Below, piece after piece: positions 6,620 to 15,414 of a stretch of 64,000 nt of DNA. The first letter of the stretch is position 1; each line of letters opens with the position of its first letter. Origin of the DNA: Neobacillus sp. PS2-9 (lineage in GTDB: Bacteria; Bacillota; Bacilli; Bacillales; Cytobacillaceae); assembly GCF_030915525.1 (NCBI RefSeq), contig NZ_CP133269.1:4358501-4422500 (forward strand). Direction: 5' to 3'. The notes below the pieces were generated by a model. The model ran no database searches and had not been told where the DNA came from. It saw nothing but the letters and a program-made list of their open reading frames with translations. The translations under genes were made by a program, and so were the position numbers.

Positions 6620-8275
6620 GTGGACAATCACACATCAAATTTTATTAAGGATATTATGATAAAAGATTTAGAATCCGGAAAGCACAATAAAATCGTCACT
6701 CGTTTCCCGCCAGAACCGAACGGTTATTTACATATTGGCCATGCTAAGTCCATATTTATTAACTTTAGCTTGGCAGATGAGTTTAACGGGTTGACTAATT
6801 TACGCTTTGACGATACCAATCCGTTAAAAGAGGATATCGAATATGTAAACTCGATTAAGGAAGATGTGAAATGGCTTGGATTCGAATGGGATAACATATT
6901 ATTTGCATCCAATTATTTCGAAGAGATGTATAATCGTGCCGTTCTTTTAATTAAAAAAGGACTAGCCTATGTGGATGACTTGTCTGCAGATGAAATTCGT
7001 GAATACCGTGGAACATTAACAGAGCCAGGGAAAGACAGTCCTTACCGTACTCGTTCTATTGAAGAAAACCTGGAGTTATTTGAAAAGATGCGTGCAGGTG
7101 AATATGATAATGGTCAAAAGGTTCTTCGTGCGAAAATTGATATGTCTTCACCAAATATCAATTTACGTGACCCGGTCATCTACCGTATTGCGCATGCGAC
7201 CCATCATAACACAGGTGATAAGTGGTGTATTTACCCTATGTACGCATTTGCTCACCCACTTGAAGATGCGATTGAAGGGGTTACTCACTCCATTTGTACG
7301 ATTGAATTTGAGGATCAACGTCCTCTTTATAACTGGGTGGTTGAACAATGCGAAATGGAAAGCACACCACAGCAAATTGAGTTTGGCCGTTTGAATGTAA
7401 CGAATACAGTTATGAGTAAACGTAAACTGAAGCAATTGGTCGAGGAAGGGTTTGTGGATGGCTGGGATGACCCACGTATGCCGACTATTTCTGGGATGAG
7501 ACGCAAAGGTTTCACACCTGAATCGATTCGTGCGTTTGTTCGTGAAACTGGCGTTCATAAGGGTTCTGGTGCGGTTGATTCGCAAATGCTCGAGCATTTT
7601 GTTCGTGAGGATTTAAAATTAAAGGTACCACGTACGATGGGTGTGATTAATCCGTTGAAGGTGGTTATCACCAATTATCCAGAAGGTCAAATTGAATTGC
7701 TGGATGCGGAAATTAACCCTGAGAATCCTGAAATGGGTATGCGGAAAATCCCATTCTCTCGTGAAATTTATATTGAAAAAGACGATTTTATGGAGGAGCC
7801 TCCAAAGAAATACTTCCGTCTGTTCCCTGGCAATGAGGTCCGTCTCAAAAATGCATATTTTATTACCTGTCAGGAAGTCATTAAGGATGAGAATGGTGAA
7901 GTAGTCGAGCTTCGATGCACGTACGATCCTGAAACAAAGAGTGGAACAGGATTTACTGGAAGGAAGGTAAAAGGAACGATTCATTGGGTAGAATCTACTC
8001 ATGCTGTTCCTGCTGAATTCCGCCTGTATGAGCCACTCATTTTAGATGCAGATAAGGATGACAGTGATGAAGGAAAAACTTTCCTTGATCATGTCAATCC
8101 AAATTCGCTTGAGGTGTTACAAGGCTTCGTTGAGCCAAACATGAAGGAAAGCCGACCACAGGAAAAGTTCCAATTCTTTAGACATGGTTACTTTAACGTG
8201 GATCCGAAACATACCACAGTAGATAAGCTTGTGTTTAACCGAATTGTTTCGTTGAAGAGTTCATTTAAAATATAA
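6620..8275 (+). CDS. glnS: Glutaminyl-tRNA synthetase
   Basis: A class I aminoacyl-tRNA synthetase of 551 residues that charges tRNA-Gln with glutamine. It has the HIGH motif in [15 protein letters not shown] (HIGH near 38-41), the FDDTNP element near 73-78, the KMSKS equivalent VMSKRKL near 260-266, and a two-lobed C-terminal anticodon-binding region. GTG 6620 is preferred because AAAGAGG lies nine bases upstream; a TTG at 6611 is too close to it. Codon use is biased toward CGT and GGT, as in highly expressed genes. Many Bacillaceae lack GlnRS and make Gln-tRNA by transamidation with GatCAB, so this gene may be an acquired addition. Confidence 0.95.
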   Translation: MDNHTSNFIKDIMIKDLESGKHNKIVTRFPPEPNGYLHIGHAKSIFINFSLADEFNGLTNLRFDDTNPLKEDIEYVNSIKEDVKWLGFEWDNILFASNYFEEMYNRAVLLIKKGLAYVDDLSADEIREYRGTLTEPGKDSPYRTRSIEENLELFEKMRAGEYDNGQKVLRAKIDMSSPNINLRDPVIYRIAHATHHNTGDKWCIYPMYAFAHPLEDAIEGVTHSICTIEFEDQRPLYNWVVEQCEMESTPQQIEFGRLNVTNTVMSKRKLKQLVEEGFVDGWDDPRMPTISGMRRKGFTPESIRAFVRETGVHKGSGAVDSQMLEHFVREDLKLKVPRTMGVINPLKVVITNYPEGQIELLDAEINPENPEMGMRKIPFSREIYIEKDDFMEEPPKKYFRLFPGNEVRLKNAYFITCQEVIKDENGEVVELRCTYDPETKSGTGFTGRKVKGTIHWVESTHAVPAEFRLYEPLILDADKDDSDEGKTFLDHVNPNSLEVLQGFVEPNMKESRPQEKFQFFRHGYFNVDPKHTTVDKLVFNRIVSLKSSFKI

Positions 8276-8278
8276 TAT

Positions 8279-8316
8279 AAAGGCTGACTCCAAGATGTAC
8301 GGAGTCAGCCTTTTCT
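8279..8316. terminator. Bidirectional terminator between glnS and the sensor kinase
   Basis: AGGCTGACTCC (8281-8291) pairs with GGAGTCAGCCT (8301-8311), with a T-run on the plus strand and a shorter one on the minus strand. Confidence 0.85.
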
Positions 8317-9376
8317 ATTTGCTTATTAAAATTGGAGCTTCTAAAATAATCTTCGTTCCCTTACCAGGAGCTGAGATAATGGTTAGCTCACCGTTTACCG
8401 ACCGGGCGCGCTCATCCATACTAAAATGTCCCACACCAGAGGACTGGTTATTCCTATCAAAGCCTACACCTTGATCTTCAATCATCACCCTGATATGGTC
8501 ATCCATTTCTCTAATTGTCACTATTGCCTCTGAAACCTCAGCATACTTTCTGATATTTGTTAATGCCTCCTGAATGATTCGATAAATCGTCAGCTCAATA
8601 TTAATATTGAGGCGACGATTTAAGACACAATCAAAATACACATCGATATTGTAATGATCAGAAAAACGGGAAAGGAAAGAACGAATCGCTGGCACTAATC
8701 CAAGGTCATCAAGGACTGATGGCCGAAGCTCCCACGAGATTTCGCGAATCTCTTCAATTAATTGAGTCGCTTCTTTTTGCATTTGCTGAAGCAATGGATG
8801 GTCGAGTTCAGCCATTAAACGATTAATCGTAATTAGATGACTGTAAAGGTTTTGTCCGATGCCATCGTGCAAGTTTCTGGAGAACCGCTTTCTCTCCTCC
8901 TCCTGCACATCAATAATCGTTGTCATCATTTTTTGAAGTTCCTGTTCTACCCTTTTCCTTGCCGTTACTTCATAGCGAATAGCTAAATATTGATAAGGCT
9001 TCCCCTGCTCGTTTAAAAAAGGAACGATGGTCGTATCTACCCAATAATACTCGCCATTTTTCGCCTTATTATAGATTTCACCCTTCCAAACGTTTCCGTT
9101 TCCGATGGTCCTCCACATCTCTCTGAAAAATCCCTTAGAATGATACCCAGAATTTAGGATTCGATGATCATTGCCCATTAACTCTTCTCTAGAGTATTTA
9201 GAGATATGGCAGAATTTATCGTTTACATATGTAATAGTCCCACGTGAATCCGTGATGGCAACGATTGAGGATTCATCAAGAGCAAACTTTATATCTACCA
9301 ATTCCTGCATGGATCGTTTTAATTCTAACTCAAGGTCTGCTAGCTTGTCTGCAGGCTGGTCTATTTCTTTTTCCAT
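8315..9376 (-). CDS. PAS-domain sensor histidine kinase (NarX/NreB/DegS class)
   Basis: A 353-residue soluble kinase. A short coiled region is followed by a PAS domain (about 30-140: ITDSRGTITYVNDKFCHISK, EIYNKAKNGEYYWVDTTIVP), a HisKA_3 dimerisation domain with phospho-accepting His170 in RNLHDGIGQNLYS, and a HATPase domain (N-box IIQEALTNIRKYAE, then MIEDQGVGFD and GVGHFSMDERA). No membrane segments. ATG 9376 is chosen since GGAGGTAGCT precedes it. Unlike staphylococcal NreB, its PAS domain lacks the four cysteines of an oxygen-sensing Fe-S cluster (only one Cys). Last gene of a four-gene operon; presumably phosphorylates the response regulator two genes upstream. Confidence 0.88.
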   Translation of the reverse strand: MEKEIDQPADKLADLELELKRSMQELVDIKFALDESSIVAITDSRGTITYVNDKFCHISKYSREELMGNDHRILNSGYHSKGFFREMWRTIGNGNVWKGEIYNKAKNGEYYWVDTTIVPFLNEQGKPYQYLAIRYEVTARKRVEQELQKMMTTIIDVQEEERKRFSRNLHDGIGQNLYSHLITINRLMAELDHPLLQQMQKEATQLIEEIREISWELRPSVLDDLGLVPAIRSFLSRFSDHYNIDVYFDCVLNRRLNINIELTIYRIIQEALTNIRKYAEVSEAIVTIREMDDHIRVMIEDQGVGFDRNNQSSGVGHFSMDERARSVNGELTIISAPGKGTKIILEAPILISK

Positions 9377-9391
9377 AGCTACCTCCTGCAT

Positions 9392-9844
9392 CTATAATAG
9401 GATCTGGTCCTTTAATATCTGTTCCAAGGTTATTGCGGAATCATATACCTCTTGCTGCTCAGCTTCAGTAAAAACGGTTGATTCTCTATTTCCGATGAGC
9501 AATACCCCTTTTGGAACAGAATTAAAAAATAAAGGGACTGCGTAGGCGGATACAAGTTTTTCAGCAAGCATAATGGGATGGTCGGTCACTTTTCCAAGTA
9601 TGCCGTTTGGAAAATCAGTCATCATCATTGGACTGCCACTTGAGATAATTTTTCCAGCGATACCCTTTCCAAAACGAACGGTTATTCTTTTGTATTTCTC
9701 ATTTAGATTGCCTGATGCATAATGCCACCTTACATCAGGCCCCACCTCATTTTGTAAGGCCAGGGCAACAAAATCGCAATTAACCGCAGTCAATAGCTGA
9801 TTACATACCTCAATCACCGCGGGAATTTCTTTTATCTCATTCAT
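9392..9844 (-). CDS. GAF-domain sensor protein, NreA-like
   Basis: A 150-residue protein made of one GAF domain (CNQLLTAVNCDFVALALQ near 14-31, VRFGKGIAGKIISSG near 56-70, SAYAVPLFFNSVPKGVLLIGN near 99-119). Length and gene position match NreA, the nitrate-binding GAF partner of the NreB kinase in staphylococci, though nitrate binding cannot be read from this sequence alone. It starts 15 bases after the response regulator ends and stops just before the PAS kinase, so translation is coupled. A ribosome site (AGGAG) precedes the ATG. Confidence 0.75.
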   Translation of the reverse strand: MNEIKEIPAVIEVCNQLLTAVNCDFVALALQNEVGPDVRWHYASGNLNEKYKRITVRFGKGIAGKIISSGSPMMMTDFPNGILGKVTDHPIMLAEKLVSAYAVPLFFNSVPKGVLLIGNRESTVFTEAEQQEVYDSAITLEQILKDQILL

Positions 9845-9859
9845 CTCACGTAATTCTCC

Positions 9860-10513
9860 TTATATGCCATAGCCTAACAACCCTTTTCTAACTGCATATT
9901 CCACCAGTTCAGGTCTCGTTTTCATCTGAAGTTTTTCCATTAATTTTCCTTTATGGGTCTCCACTGTTTTCACGCTGATGACAAGTTGTTCCGCAATTTC
10001 TTTATTGGCGTACCCTTTTGCTGTCAAGGTTAAGACTTCTTTCTCACGCTCAGATAAAAGATTATACGTGTCATTACCATCTTGTTTCATACTGCTTAGA
10101 TATTCTTCCATTAAACGCTTTGTTGCGGACGGATGAAGGTACGCATCCCCTTTTGCAACAGATTCGATGGCCGACATGAGCTCATCATGTGGGGCGCTTT
10201 TTAGAATACAGCCCGATGCTCCCCCTTGTATGGCACGAAATAGGTACTCTTCATCATCGTGCATCGTTAAGATTAAAATATTGATCTCAGGCTTTTGCTT
10301 TTTTAATTCTGTCGTTGCTGAGAGCCCATCTTTTCCATGAGGCATACTCAAATCCATGACAACAACATCTGGATTAAGCTTCAGGGCTTTTTTGATCCCT
10401 TCATTGCCTTCCGATGCTTCACCAATCACTTCCATTTCTGGATTTGTGTTTAGTAACATTTTTAAGCCCATTCGAACTACAGCATGGTCATCAACCAGCA
10501 GGATTCTTATCAC
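9860..10513 (-). CDS. NarL/NreC-family response regulator
   Basis: A 217-residue DNA-binding regulator. The receiver domain occupies residues 2-120, with acidic pocket DD8-9, phospho-accepting Asp54 (VVMDLSMP) and Lys near 104 (CILKSA). A LuxR-type helix-turn-helix occupies about 150-215 (LSEREKEVLTLTAKGYANKEIAEQL, with the recognition helix in SVKTVETHKGKLMEKL). GTG start with AAAGGGGAG upstream. It lies between two histidine kinases in one operon. A TAGGGG-N4-CCCCTA palindrome, close to the published NreC box, precedes the nearby molybdoenzyme operon and is its likely target. Confidence 0.9.
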   Translation of the reverse strand: MIRILLVDDHAVVRMGLKMLLNTNPEMEVIGEASEGNEGIKKALKLNPDVVVMDLSMPHGKDGLSATTELKKQKPEINILILTMHDDEEYLFRAIQGGASGCILKSAPHDELMSAIESVAKGDAYLHPSATKRLMEEYLSSMKQDGNDTYNLLSEREKEVLTLTAKGYANKEIAEQLVISVKTVETHKGKLMEKLQMKTRPELVEYAVRKGLLGYGI

Positions 10514-10526
10514 TCTTAGCTCCCCT

Positions 10527-11195
10527 TTATGCCCTATTTAATAACGGAAGAGATAGTTCTATACATGTTCCTTCTCCTATTTTAGAGGAAATGTTACACT
10601 GTCCGCCAGTTAGAAGCATTCTTTCTTTCATAGCTTCAAGTCCTGATGATGGATGATTTTGGTCATGCTCCTCAGGTCGAAATCCTTTGCCATAATCATT
10701 AATGGTGATTTTTAGCATATTTTCAAACCAAATAAAATTCATTTTCACATTGCAGGTATCTGCATATTTGGCAATATTCGCAAGCGCCTCTTGGCATACA
10801 CGGAATACTGTAATACTCGTTTTCTCTGGAATATCTTTCTCTTCACCTGTGGATTCTAGGTCTACAAGAATTCCAAAGGTGGAAGTATATAACTTAATAT
10901 AGCTCTTCATTGCGGAAAGTAAACCGAGAGTGGTTAGGGTAGGCGGATGCAATTCCACAGACAGCAGCCTTATTTCCTGAATTGTCTTCTCTATCAACTG
11001 CGACATTTCGCGGACATAATTTTTCATGAACGGTTCGTTTGCACCTGTTTCAATAAACTGTAACCCTGTAAATATACTATACAGATTTTGTCCGACGCCT
11101 TCGTGCAGTTCCAATGCGATTCGTTTAATTTCTTCTTCTTGTGACTGAATAATATATGAGCTGATCTGCTGCTGTTTTGATCTCAATTGATCCAT
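10527..11195 (-). CDS. Sensorless histidine kinase (HisKA_3-HATPase)
   Basis: A 222-residue cytoplasmic kinase with almost no N-terminal sensor region. The HisKA_3 domain has the phospho-accepting His near residue 31 in ALELHEGVGQNLYS; the residue after His is Glu, where Asp is more common. The HATPase domain shows CQEALANIAKYA, ITINDYGKGF and GLEAMKERMLLTGG. ATG 11195 is chosen because GGAGGTGCAAA precedes it; two upstream in-frame starts overlap the ribosome site. First gene of the operon with the response regulator, GAF protein and PAS kinase. It must take input from a partner protein, the GAF protein being an obvious candidate (inference). Confidence 0.85.
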   Translation of the reverse strand: MDQLRSKQQQISSYIIQSQEEEIKRIALELHEGVGQNLYSIFTGLQFIETGANEPFMKNYVREMSQLIEKTIQEIRLLSVELHPPTLTTLGLLSAMKSYIKLYTSTFGILVDLESTGEEKDIPEKTSITVFRVCQEALANIAKYADTCNVKMNFIWFENMLKITINDYGKGFRPEEHDQNHPSSGLEAMKERMLLTGGQCNISSKIGEGTCIELSLPLLNRA

Positions 11196-11377
11196 TTTGC
11201 ACCTCCTACTTCCATTATTCATAAATAAATAGAGTGTTTTCGTAAAAATTTTTGCTTTTTTACTTATATCAATACTTAGGAATCAAATCCAAGTGTAAAA
11301 TTTACATCTTACGAATGAATCCCAATGATTTATCAGCGATTCAGAAATCACAACTTTTTAGAGTAAGAGAAAATATA

Positions 11378-11416
11378 AAAAAAGGCAGGTTCTTTTTAAA
11401 AGACCTGAACCTTTTT
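11378..11416 (-). terminator. Terminator of the molybdoenzyme operon
   Basis: On the minus strand AGGTTCAGGTC ... AAGAACCTGCCT can form an imperfect stem followed by TTTTTTTATATT. It overlaps the stop codon of the last small gene. Confidence 0.6.
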
Positions 11417-11677
11417 TACTGTATATGTTAAGCCGCTTTCCTGGTCAAATGCAGACCAGTGATTCTCTGACTGACTTACCTCACTTGCTAACAGCACCGC
11501 GAGAAAATAGAAATCGTCAAAATAGTAACGAATATGAGTGCCATCTGGACAGTATTGCACTTTTTTTACTGTTTTTTTGACCGTTGGAGCTTGATCTCCA
11601 CCCTCGGAGTCTTGAATGGCAATTTCAACAGGTACACCCACAAATCGTCCTACATCCTCTAACTTAATGAGTTCCAC
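11396..11677 (-). CDS. Small soluble protein of unknown function
   Basis: A 93-residue acidic protein not recognised by family. It reads as a mostly beta protein (VGVPVEIAIQDS, VKKVQYCPDGTHIRYYFDDFYFLAVLL, TYTVKKVQVF) with a single cysteine and no membrane segment. It is the last gene of the molybdoenzyme operon and overlaps the preceding gene by 14 bases, so it is translated with it. The position suggests an accessory or maturation role for the complex, which is inference only. Confidence 0.7.
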   Translation of the reverse strand: MELIKLEDVGRFVGVPVEIAIQDSEGGDQAPTVKKTVKKVQYCPDGTHIRYYFDDFYFLAVLLASEVSQSENHWSAFDQESGLTYTVKKVQVF

Positions 11678-11975
11678 AGCTATTACATCCTCTCAATACA
11701 GGATAGATGAACATCTTATAGCCCTGAAGATACTCCCAAAATTTCTCGCCAGCATTTTCCTCGATGTACTGAATGGTTTCCTCCTCGGATGACCAATCAC
11801 TCATCCCCTTAATTTCAGCCACAACCATTTCTGCTCCATCTATCTTTTTTTCTTCCAAAAACCAATTCAACCGTTTTTTTGCAAAGGTACTCTTCAATAA
11901 CTCATCAATTTCTGTACTAAAATCGCCTGCTTCCGGACGGACGAAACAAAAATCTATATATGTTTCACTAGTCAT
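11664..11975 (-). CDS. Small protein with C-terminal CxxC, unknown function
   Basis: A 103-residue acidic protein with no recognised family. The body is predicted helical (STEIDELLKSTFAKKRLNWFLEEKK, EETIQYIEENAGEKFWEYLQG), and it ends in a CNSCGTH metal- or redox-type motif. It overlaps the preceding 63-residue membrane protein by eight bases and the following gene by 14, so all three are translationally coupled. It could be a private chaperone for the molybdoenzyme, in the way NarJ or NapD act, but it does not resemble them by sequence. Confidence 0.7.
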   Translation of the reverse strand: MTSETYIDFCFVRPEAGDFSTEIDELLKSTFAKKRLNWFLEEKKIDGAEMVVAEIKGMSDWSSEEETIQYIEENAGEKFWEYLQGYKMFIYPVLRGCNSCGTH

Positions 11976-12159
11976 TGACCTTCACACCTTTTTTATAAAT
12001 GAGGATTGCGACTGGAAATAAAATTACGTTAATAACAGCGGCAATAATCGTATTTGTATAATTTTCATAGAAATATTGATGAACCATATATTGTGTAAAA
12101 ATAATATTGAGCATCAATACGGCTAGTAGAAATGCCACAGGGATATAACTACGCTTCAT
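11968..12159 (-). CDS. Two-helix small membrane protein
   Basis: A 63-residue hydrophobic protein with two predicted membrane helices (residues about 6-24 and 38-55) and a positively charged C-terminal tail (IYKKGVKVND). Overlaps the end of the Rieske gene by 11 bases. No histidine pairs that would mark a haem site. Probably a small structural subunit of the neighbouring quinol-linked molybdoenzyme complex, inferred from position. Confidence 0.7.
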   Translation of the reverse strand: MKRSYIPVAFLLAVLMLNIIFTQYMVHQYFYENYTNTIIAAVINVILFPVAILIYKKGVKVND

Positions 12160-12673
12160 AACGCTTCACCCCCACGGCATAAACGGCACCGTTTTCTTCT
12201 TTTACATAAATTTCAGGAAGTGGACGTCTAGGCGGACCGGCAATTGGTGCACCCGTTTCTACGTCAAATTTACCATGGTGGCACGGGCATAGCATTTCGC
12301 CTTCATCCTTTTTCCAAAACACAGGACAACGTAGATGTGTACAGGCATTTTGGTAGGCAACGTATTTTTTTTCAGACAGTCTGATTAAAATCGCGCTGTC
12401 ATGTTCACCTGGGAATGCAAAGTCAACCGCATCTCCAATTGGTAATGCCTTTACATCAACAATTTTCTGCTTTGGATATTTTTTGTCTCCCAGCCCATTC
12501 AGTTCTTTTGCTGCTAACACTCCCCATGGAAGAGAGGAAACGGCAAATACTCCTGCAGCTCCAACCAATGTTTTCATAAATCCACGACGGTCTAATTTTC
12601 TTTCGTTATTGCGGTTTATATTATGAGTATAGTTATCTTCTTCGAACGGGATTTTATTATTCTTATCTGTCAT
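12149..12673 (-). CDS. Tat-exported Rieske 2Fe-2S protein
   Basis: A 174-residue Rieske protein. A twin-arginine signal with RRGFMK (Arg29-Arg30) is followed by one hydrophobic segment, so it should be exported folded and stay anchored on the outer face. Cluster ligands are Cys111-x-His113 and Cys129-x-x-His132 (CTHLRC and CPCHHG); the extra Cys116 and Cys131 match the disulfide pair of bc1/b6f-type Rieske proteins. Preceded by TTAGGAGGGATTAAC. In quinol oxidases such proteins take an electron from quinol next to a membrane cytochrome b, here plausibly the NarI-like subunit. Confidence 0.9.
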   Translation of the reverse strand: MTDKNNKIPFEEDNYTHNINRNNERKLDRRGFMKTLVGAAGVFAVSSLPWGVLAAKELNGLGDKKYPKQKIVDVKALPIGDAVDFAFPGEHDSAILIRLSEKKYVAYQNACTHLRCPVFWKKDEGEMLCPCHHGKFDVETGAPIAGPPRRPLPEIYVKEENGAVYAVGVKRYEA

Positions 12674-12684
12674 GTTAATCCCTC

Positions 12685-13245
12685 CTAAAACAATTTAGTG
12701 ACGCCCTGTAATATACCAGGAAGATTCACTTTTACGTTTGTTTCGCCTTCTAAATAAGGCATGCTTGTTACCCACTTACCATTATCCAAATTAAACTGCT
12801 TTTGTTTTGCTTCAATTTCTTCATCGGTTAACCATTGAAGAGTATTAGATGGACACACACTCGCACACATTGGCGGGATGCCATCCTTTGTACGGTCAAT
12901 ACATAGATCGCACTTATACATTAAATTCTGCTCGGTATCAAACTTCGGTATACCGTATGGGCAGGCAATTGTACAGTTTTGACAGCCAATACATTTTTCC
13001 ACAAGAGCCGATAGTACGGCACCTGTTTCGTGAATTTGAATGGCTTGTGCCGGGCAGCTTCTTGCACATGCTGGATTCACACAGTGAAGGCACATAAGAG
13101 GCATCGTTTGACGGTTAACAAGCGGGTTCACATCGTAAACATAGTTACGGTTACGTTCCTCATGTCCTCCGCACTGTGTACAAGCCGCCAAACAGGAGCG
13201 GCATCCTATACAGTTTTCAAGTTCTAAATATAGCCTCTTTTTCAT
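12685..13245 (-). CDS. Four-cluster ferredoxin subunit (DmsB/NrfC/HycB type)
   Basis: A 186-residue electron-transfer subunit with four cysteine groups for 4Fe-4S clusters: CIGCRSCLAAC near 14-24, CLHCVNPACARSCP near 52-65, CIGCQNCTIACPYG near 85-98 and CDLCIDRTKDGIPPMCASVCP further on. There is no signal peptide, so it is cytoplasmic and should wire the molybdenum subunit to the membrane subunit. The ATG overlaps the stop of the catalytic gene (TAAATG). Next gene is the Rieske protein. Confidence 0.9.
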   Translation of the reverse strand: MKKRLYLELENCIGCRSCLAACTQCGGHEERNRNYVYDVNPLVNRQTMPLMCLHCVNPACARSCPAQAIQIHETGAVLSALVEKCIGCQNCTIACPYGIPKFDTEQNLMYKCDLCIDRTKDGIPPMCASVCPSNTLQWLTDEEIEAKQKQFNLDNGKWVTSMPYLEGETNVKVNLPGILQGVTKLF

Positions 13246-15414
13246 TTACTGCACCTTCTTCATTTCTAGTTTTTCAATCTGTGCGGCACACGCTTTGAAT
13301 TCCGGCATCCGAGAAATTGGATCAAGAGCCGCAATTGTTAAGAGATTAATAGATTTATCGTGACCGAAATGGTATGGAACAAATACCGTATCTTTTCTAA
13401 TGGCTTCCGTAATTTTCACTTTATATTCTGCTTTGCCTCTACGAGTAAAAAGAAGAACATATTCTTCATGCTCGATCTTGTATTTAGCTGCTGTTTCTGG
13501 ATGTACTTCTACATATGGCTCTGGACACATATCACGTAAGAATTGAATTCGGCGTGTTTGGTTTCCAGATAGATAGTGATAGACCACACGTCCTGTTGTT
13601 AAGCGTAATGGATATTCTTCACATGGCTCTTCAGCAGGCGGTCGGTATGGTAAGGCACATATTTTAGCTTTACCATCTGGATGATAGAATTTCTTATCTA
13701 AGAACATATGTGGTGTTCCTTTGTCATTTTCATCTTTACAAGGCCAGAATACACCATCTTGCTTTTCGATCTTATCCCATGTGGCACCATAATAATCTGC
13801 ATAGCCACCTTTTGATGCTAAGCGGAACTCATCCGCTACATCTCTTGCTGTTTTTAAATGAGAGAAATACTTTCCTCTTCCAAGGCGCTCAGCAAGTTCT
13901 ACTTGCATCTGCCAGTCTGGCTTTGATTCGCCAATTGGCTCTTGTGCTTTATTAATCTTGATAATACGGCCTTCAATATTTGTTACTGTCCCTTCGTCCT
14001 CAGACCAAGTCACACTTGGGAGAATAACATCGGCGAATTCAGCTGATTCTGAAAGGTAGAAATCTGCACAAACCATAAAGTCCAAGCCTTTCATCGCTTT
14101 ACGAACAAAGTTTAGGTTTGGTGCAGAAACTGCTGGATTTGAACAAAGCAGATACAAACCGCGAATTGTTTTTTGCTCCATTAATTCAAACATTTCATAA
14201 GCTGAAACACCTGGCTGTGGCATTTCTTCAGGAGTAATACCCCAAACCTGGCATACTTCTTCAACGTGTTTTGGATTCGTCAGTTTGCGATAGCCAGGAA
14301 GTAAATCTGACTTCTGTCCATGCTCACGGCCACCTTGACCATTTCCCTGACCAGTAAAGGTCGCGACACCTGATTTTGGACGGCCAATTTTCCCAGTGAC
14401 AAGCGCCATGTTTGTGTAGGCTGAAACATTATCCACACCCTTATGCTGTTGTTCAATTCCACGAGCAAACATGACAACAGCATTTGGTGCTTTTCCGTAA
14501 ATTTCAGCAGCACGTATAATCTTCTCTGGAGCAACACCAGTAATTTGACTTGTATATTCTGGAGTGAATTCTTTCACTAATTCTTTTGTTTCTTCAAAAC
14601 CATTTGTATGGTTGTTAACGAATTCTTCATCTGCATAACCATTTTGAATCAATAAATTTAAAATTCCGTTCGCAAGTGCTAAGTCTGTTCCTGGTCTTAA
14701 GTCCAAATGAACATCTGCTCTTCTCGCAATTGGTGTTTCACGAGGATCAGCTACAATTAAGTAACCACCTCTCTCTTGTACATGCCAAACACGGAACATC
14801 GAAGTCGGATGGCATTCAGCCGTGTTACTTCCCGCAATAAACAAGCAATCTGTTTCGTGGATATCTGTCCATGGTAGTGTCGAACCACGATCCACTCCGA
14901 AAGAACGAAGGAAGCCACCTGCCGCACTAGACATACAGAATCGGCCATTGTAGTCAATGTAACGTGTTTGCATAGCAACACGAGCGAATTTTCCGGTTAA
15001 ATAACATTTTTCATTGGTCATGGATACACCACTAAAAACAGATAATGTATCTTTCCCGTAGTTTTCTTGTAGCTCGCCGAACTTTTTCGCAATTAAATCA
15101 TAAGCTTCATCCCAAGTTGCTTCCCGGAAGCCCTCTTTTGTCCCTTTTAAGGAAGCATCATCTCTTATTAATGGTTTTAAGATCCGATCATCATGATTTG
15201 TTTGTTGGTAAGCCGTTACCCCTTTAGGACACATCTTTCCAACCGTTACCGGCCAATCATAACGTGGTTCAACCCCAATAATCTTGTTTGTTTTTGTATT
15301 TACACGTAAGTTCATCCCACATTGCATTCCACAGTAGCTGCAGTGTGTTTTTACGAGTGTTTCATTTGGATGACGTACATTCTCTATTTCTTTAAAAAAC
15401 TTATCCCTTTGCAT
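13246..15414 (-). CDS. NasC-like molybdopterin oxidoreductase, catalytic subunit
   Basis: A 722-residue bis-MGD enzyme. The N-terminal 4Fe-4S site is Cys25-x2-Cys28-x3-Cys32 ... Cys62 (CSYCGMQCGMN, KMCPKG). The likely molybdenum ligand is Cys160 in YNGRFCMSSAAGG, which closely resembles assimilatory nitrate reductases of the NasC type rather than formate dehydrogenases with a Cys/Sec in other context. The C-terminal molydop-binding domain begins near 600 (YPLRLTTGRVVYHYLSGNQT). No Tat signal, hence cytoplasmic. Start ATG overlaps the upstream gene by 14 bases, with AAGGAGG ten bases before. Nitrate is the best guess for substrate, but the membrane and Rieske partners are unlike a normal assimilatory enzyme. 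Confidence 0.88.
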   Translation of the reverse strand: MQRDKFFKEIENVRHPNETLVKTHCSYCGMQCGMNLRVNTKTNKIIGVEPRYDWPVTVGKMCPKGVTAYQQTNHDDRILKPLIRDDASLKGTKEGFREATWDEAYDLIAKKFGELQENYGKDTLSVFSGVSMTNEKCYLTGKFARVAMQTRYIDYNGRFCMSSAAGGFLRSFGVDRGSTLPWTDIHETDCLFIAGSNTAECHPTSMFRVWHVQERGGYLIVADPRETPIARRADVHLDLRPGTDLALANGILNLLIQNGYADEEFVNNHTNGFEETKELVKEFTPEYTSQITGVAPEKIIRAAEIYGKAPNAVVMFARGIEQQHKGVDNVSAYTNMALVTGKIGRPKSGVATFTGQGNGQGGREHGQKSDLLPGYRKLTNPKHVEEVCQVWGITPEEMPQPGVSAYEMFELMEQKTIRGLYLLCSNPAVSAPNLNFVRKAMKGLDFMVCADFYLSESAEFADVILPSVTWSEDEGTVTNIEGRIIKINKAQEPIGESKPDWQMQVELAERLGRGKYFSHLKTARDVADEFRLASKGGYADYYGATWDKIEKQDGVFWPCKDENDKGTPHMFLDKKFYHPDGKAKICALPYRPPAEEPCEEYPLRLTTGRVVYHYLSGNQTRRIQFLRDMCPEPYVEVHPETAAKYKIEHEEYVLLFTRRGKAEYKVKITEAIRKDTVFVPYHFGHDKSINLLTIAALDPISRMPEFKACAAQIEKLEMKKVQ

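Noticed and set aside
7163..8002. Minus-strand frames opposite glnS
   Set aside because: They arise from the codon bias of glnS on the other strand.
8315..9376. An Fe-S oxygen sensor like NreB
   Set aside because: The PAS domain has a single Cys and lacks the four-cysteine cluster motif.
13246..15414. Selenocysteine-containing formate dehydrogenase
   Set aside because: The ligand position reads Cys (FCMSSAAGG), the frame has no in-frame TGA, and the context matches NasC-type enzymes better.
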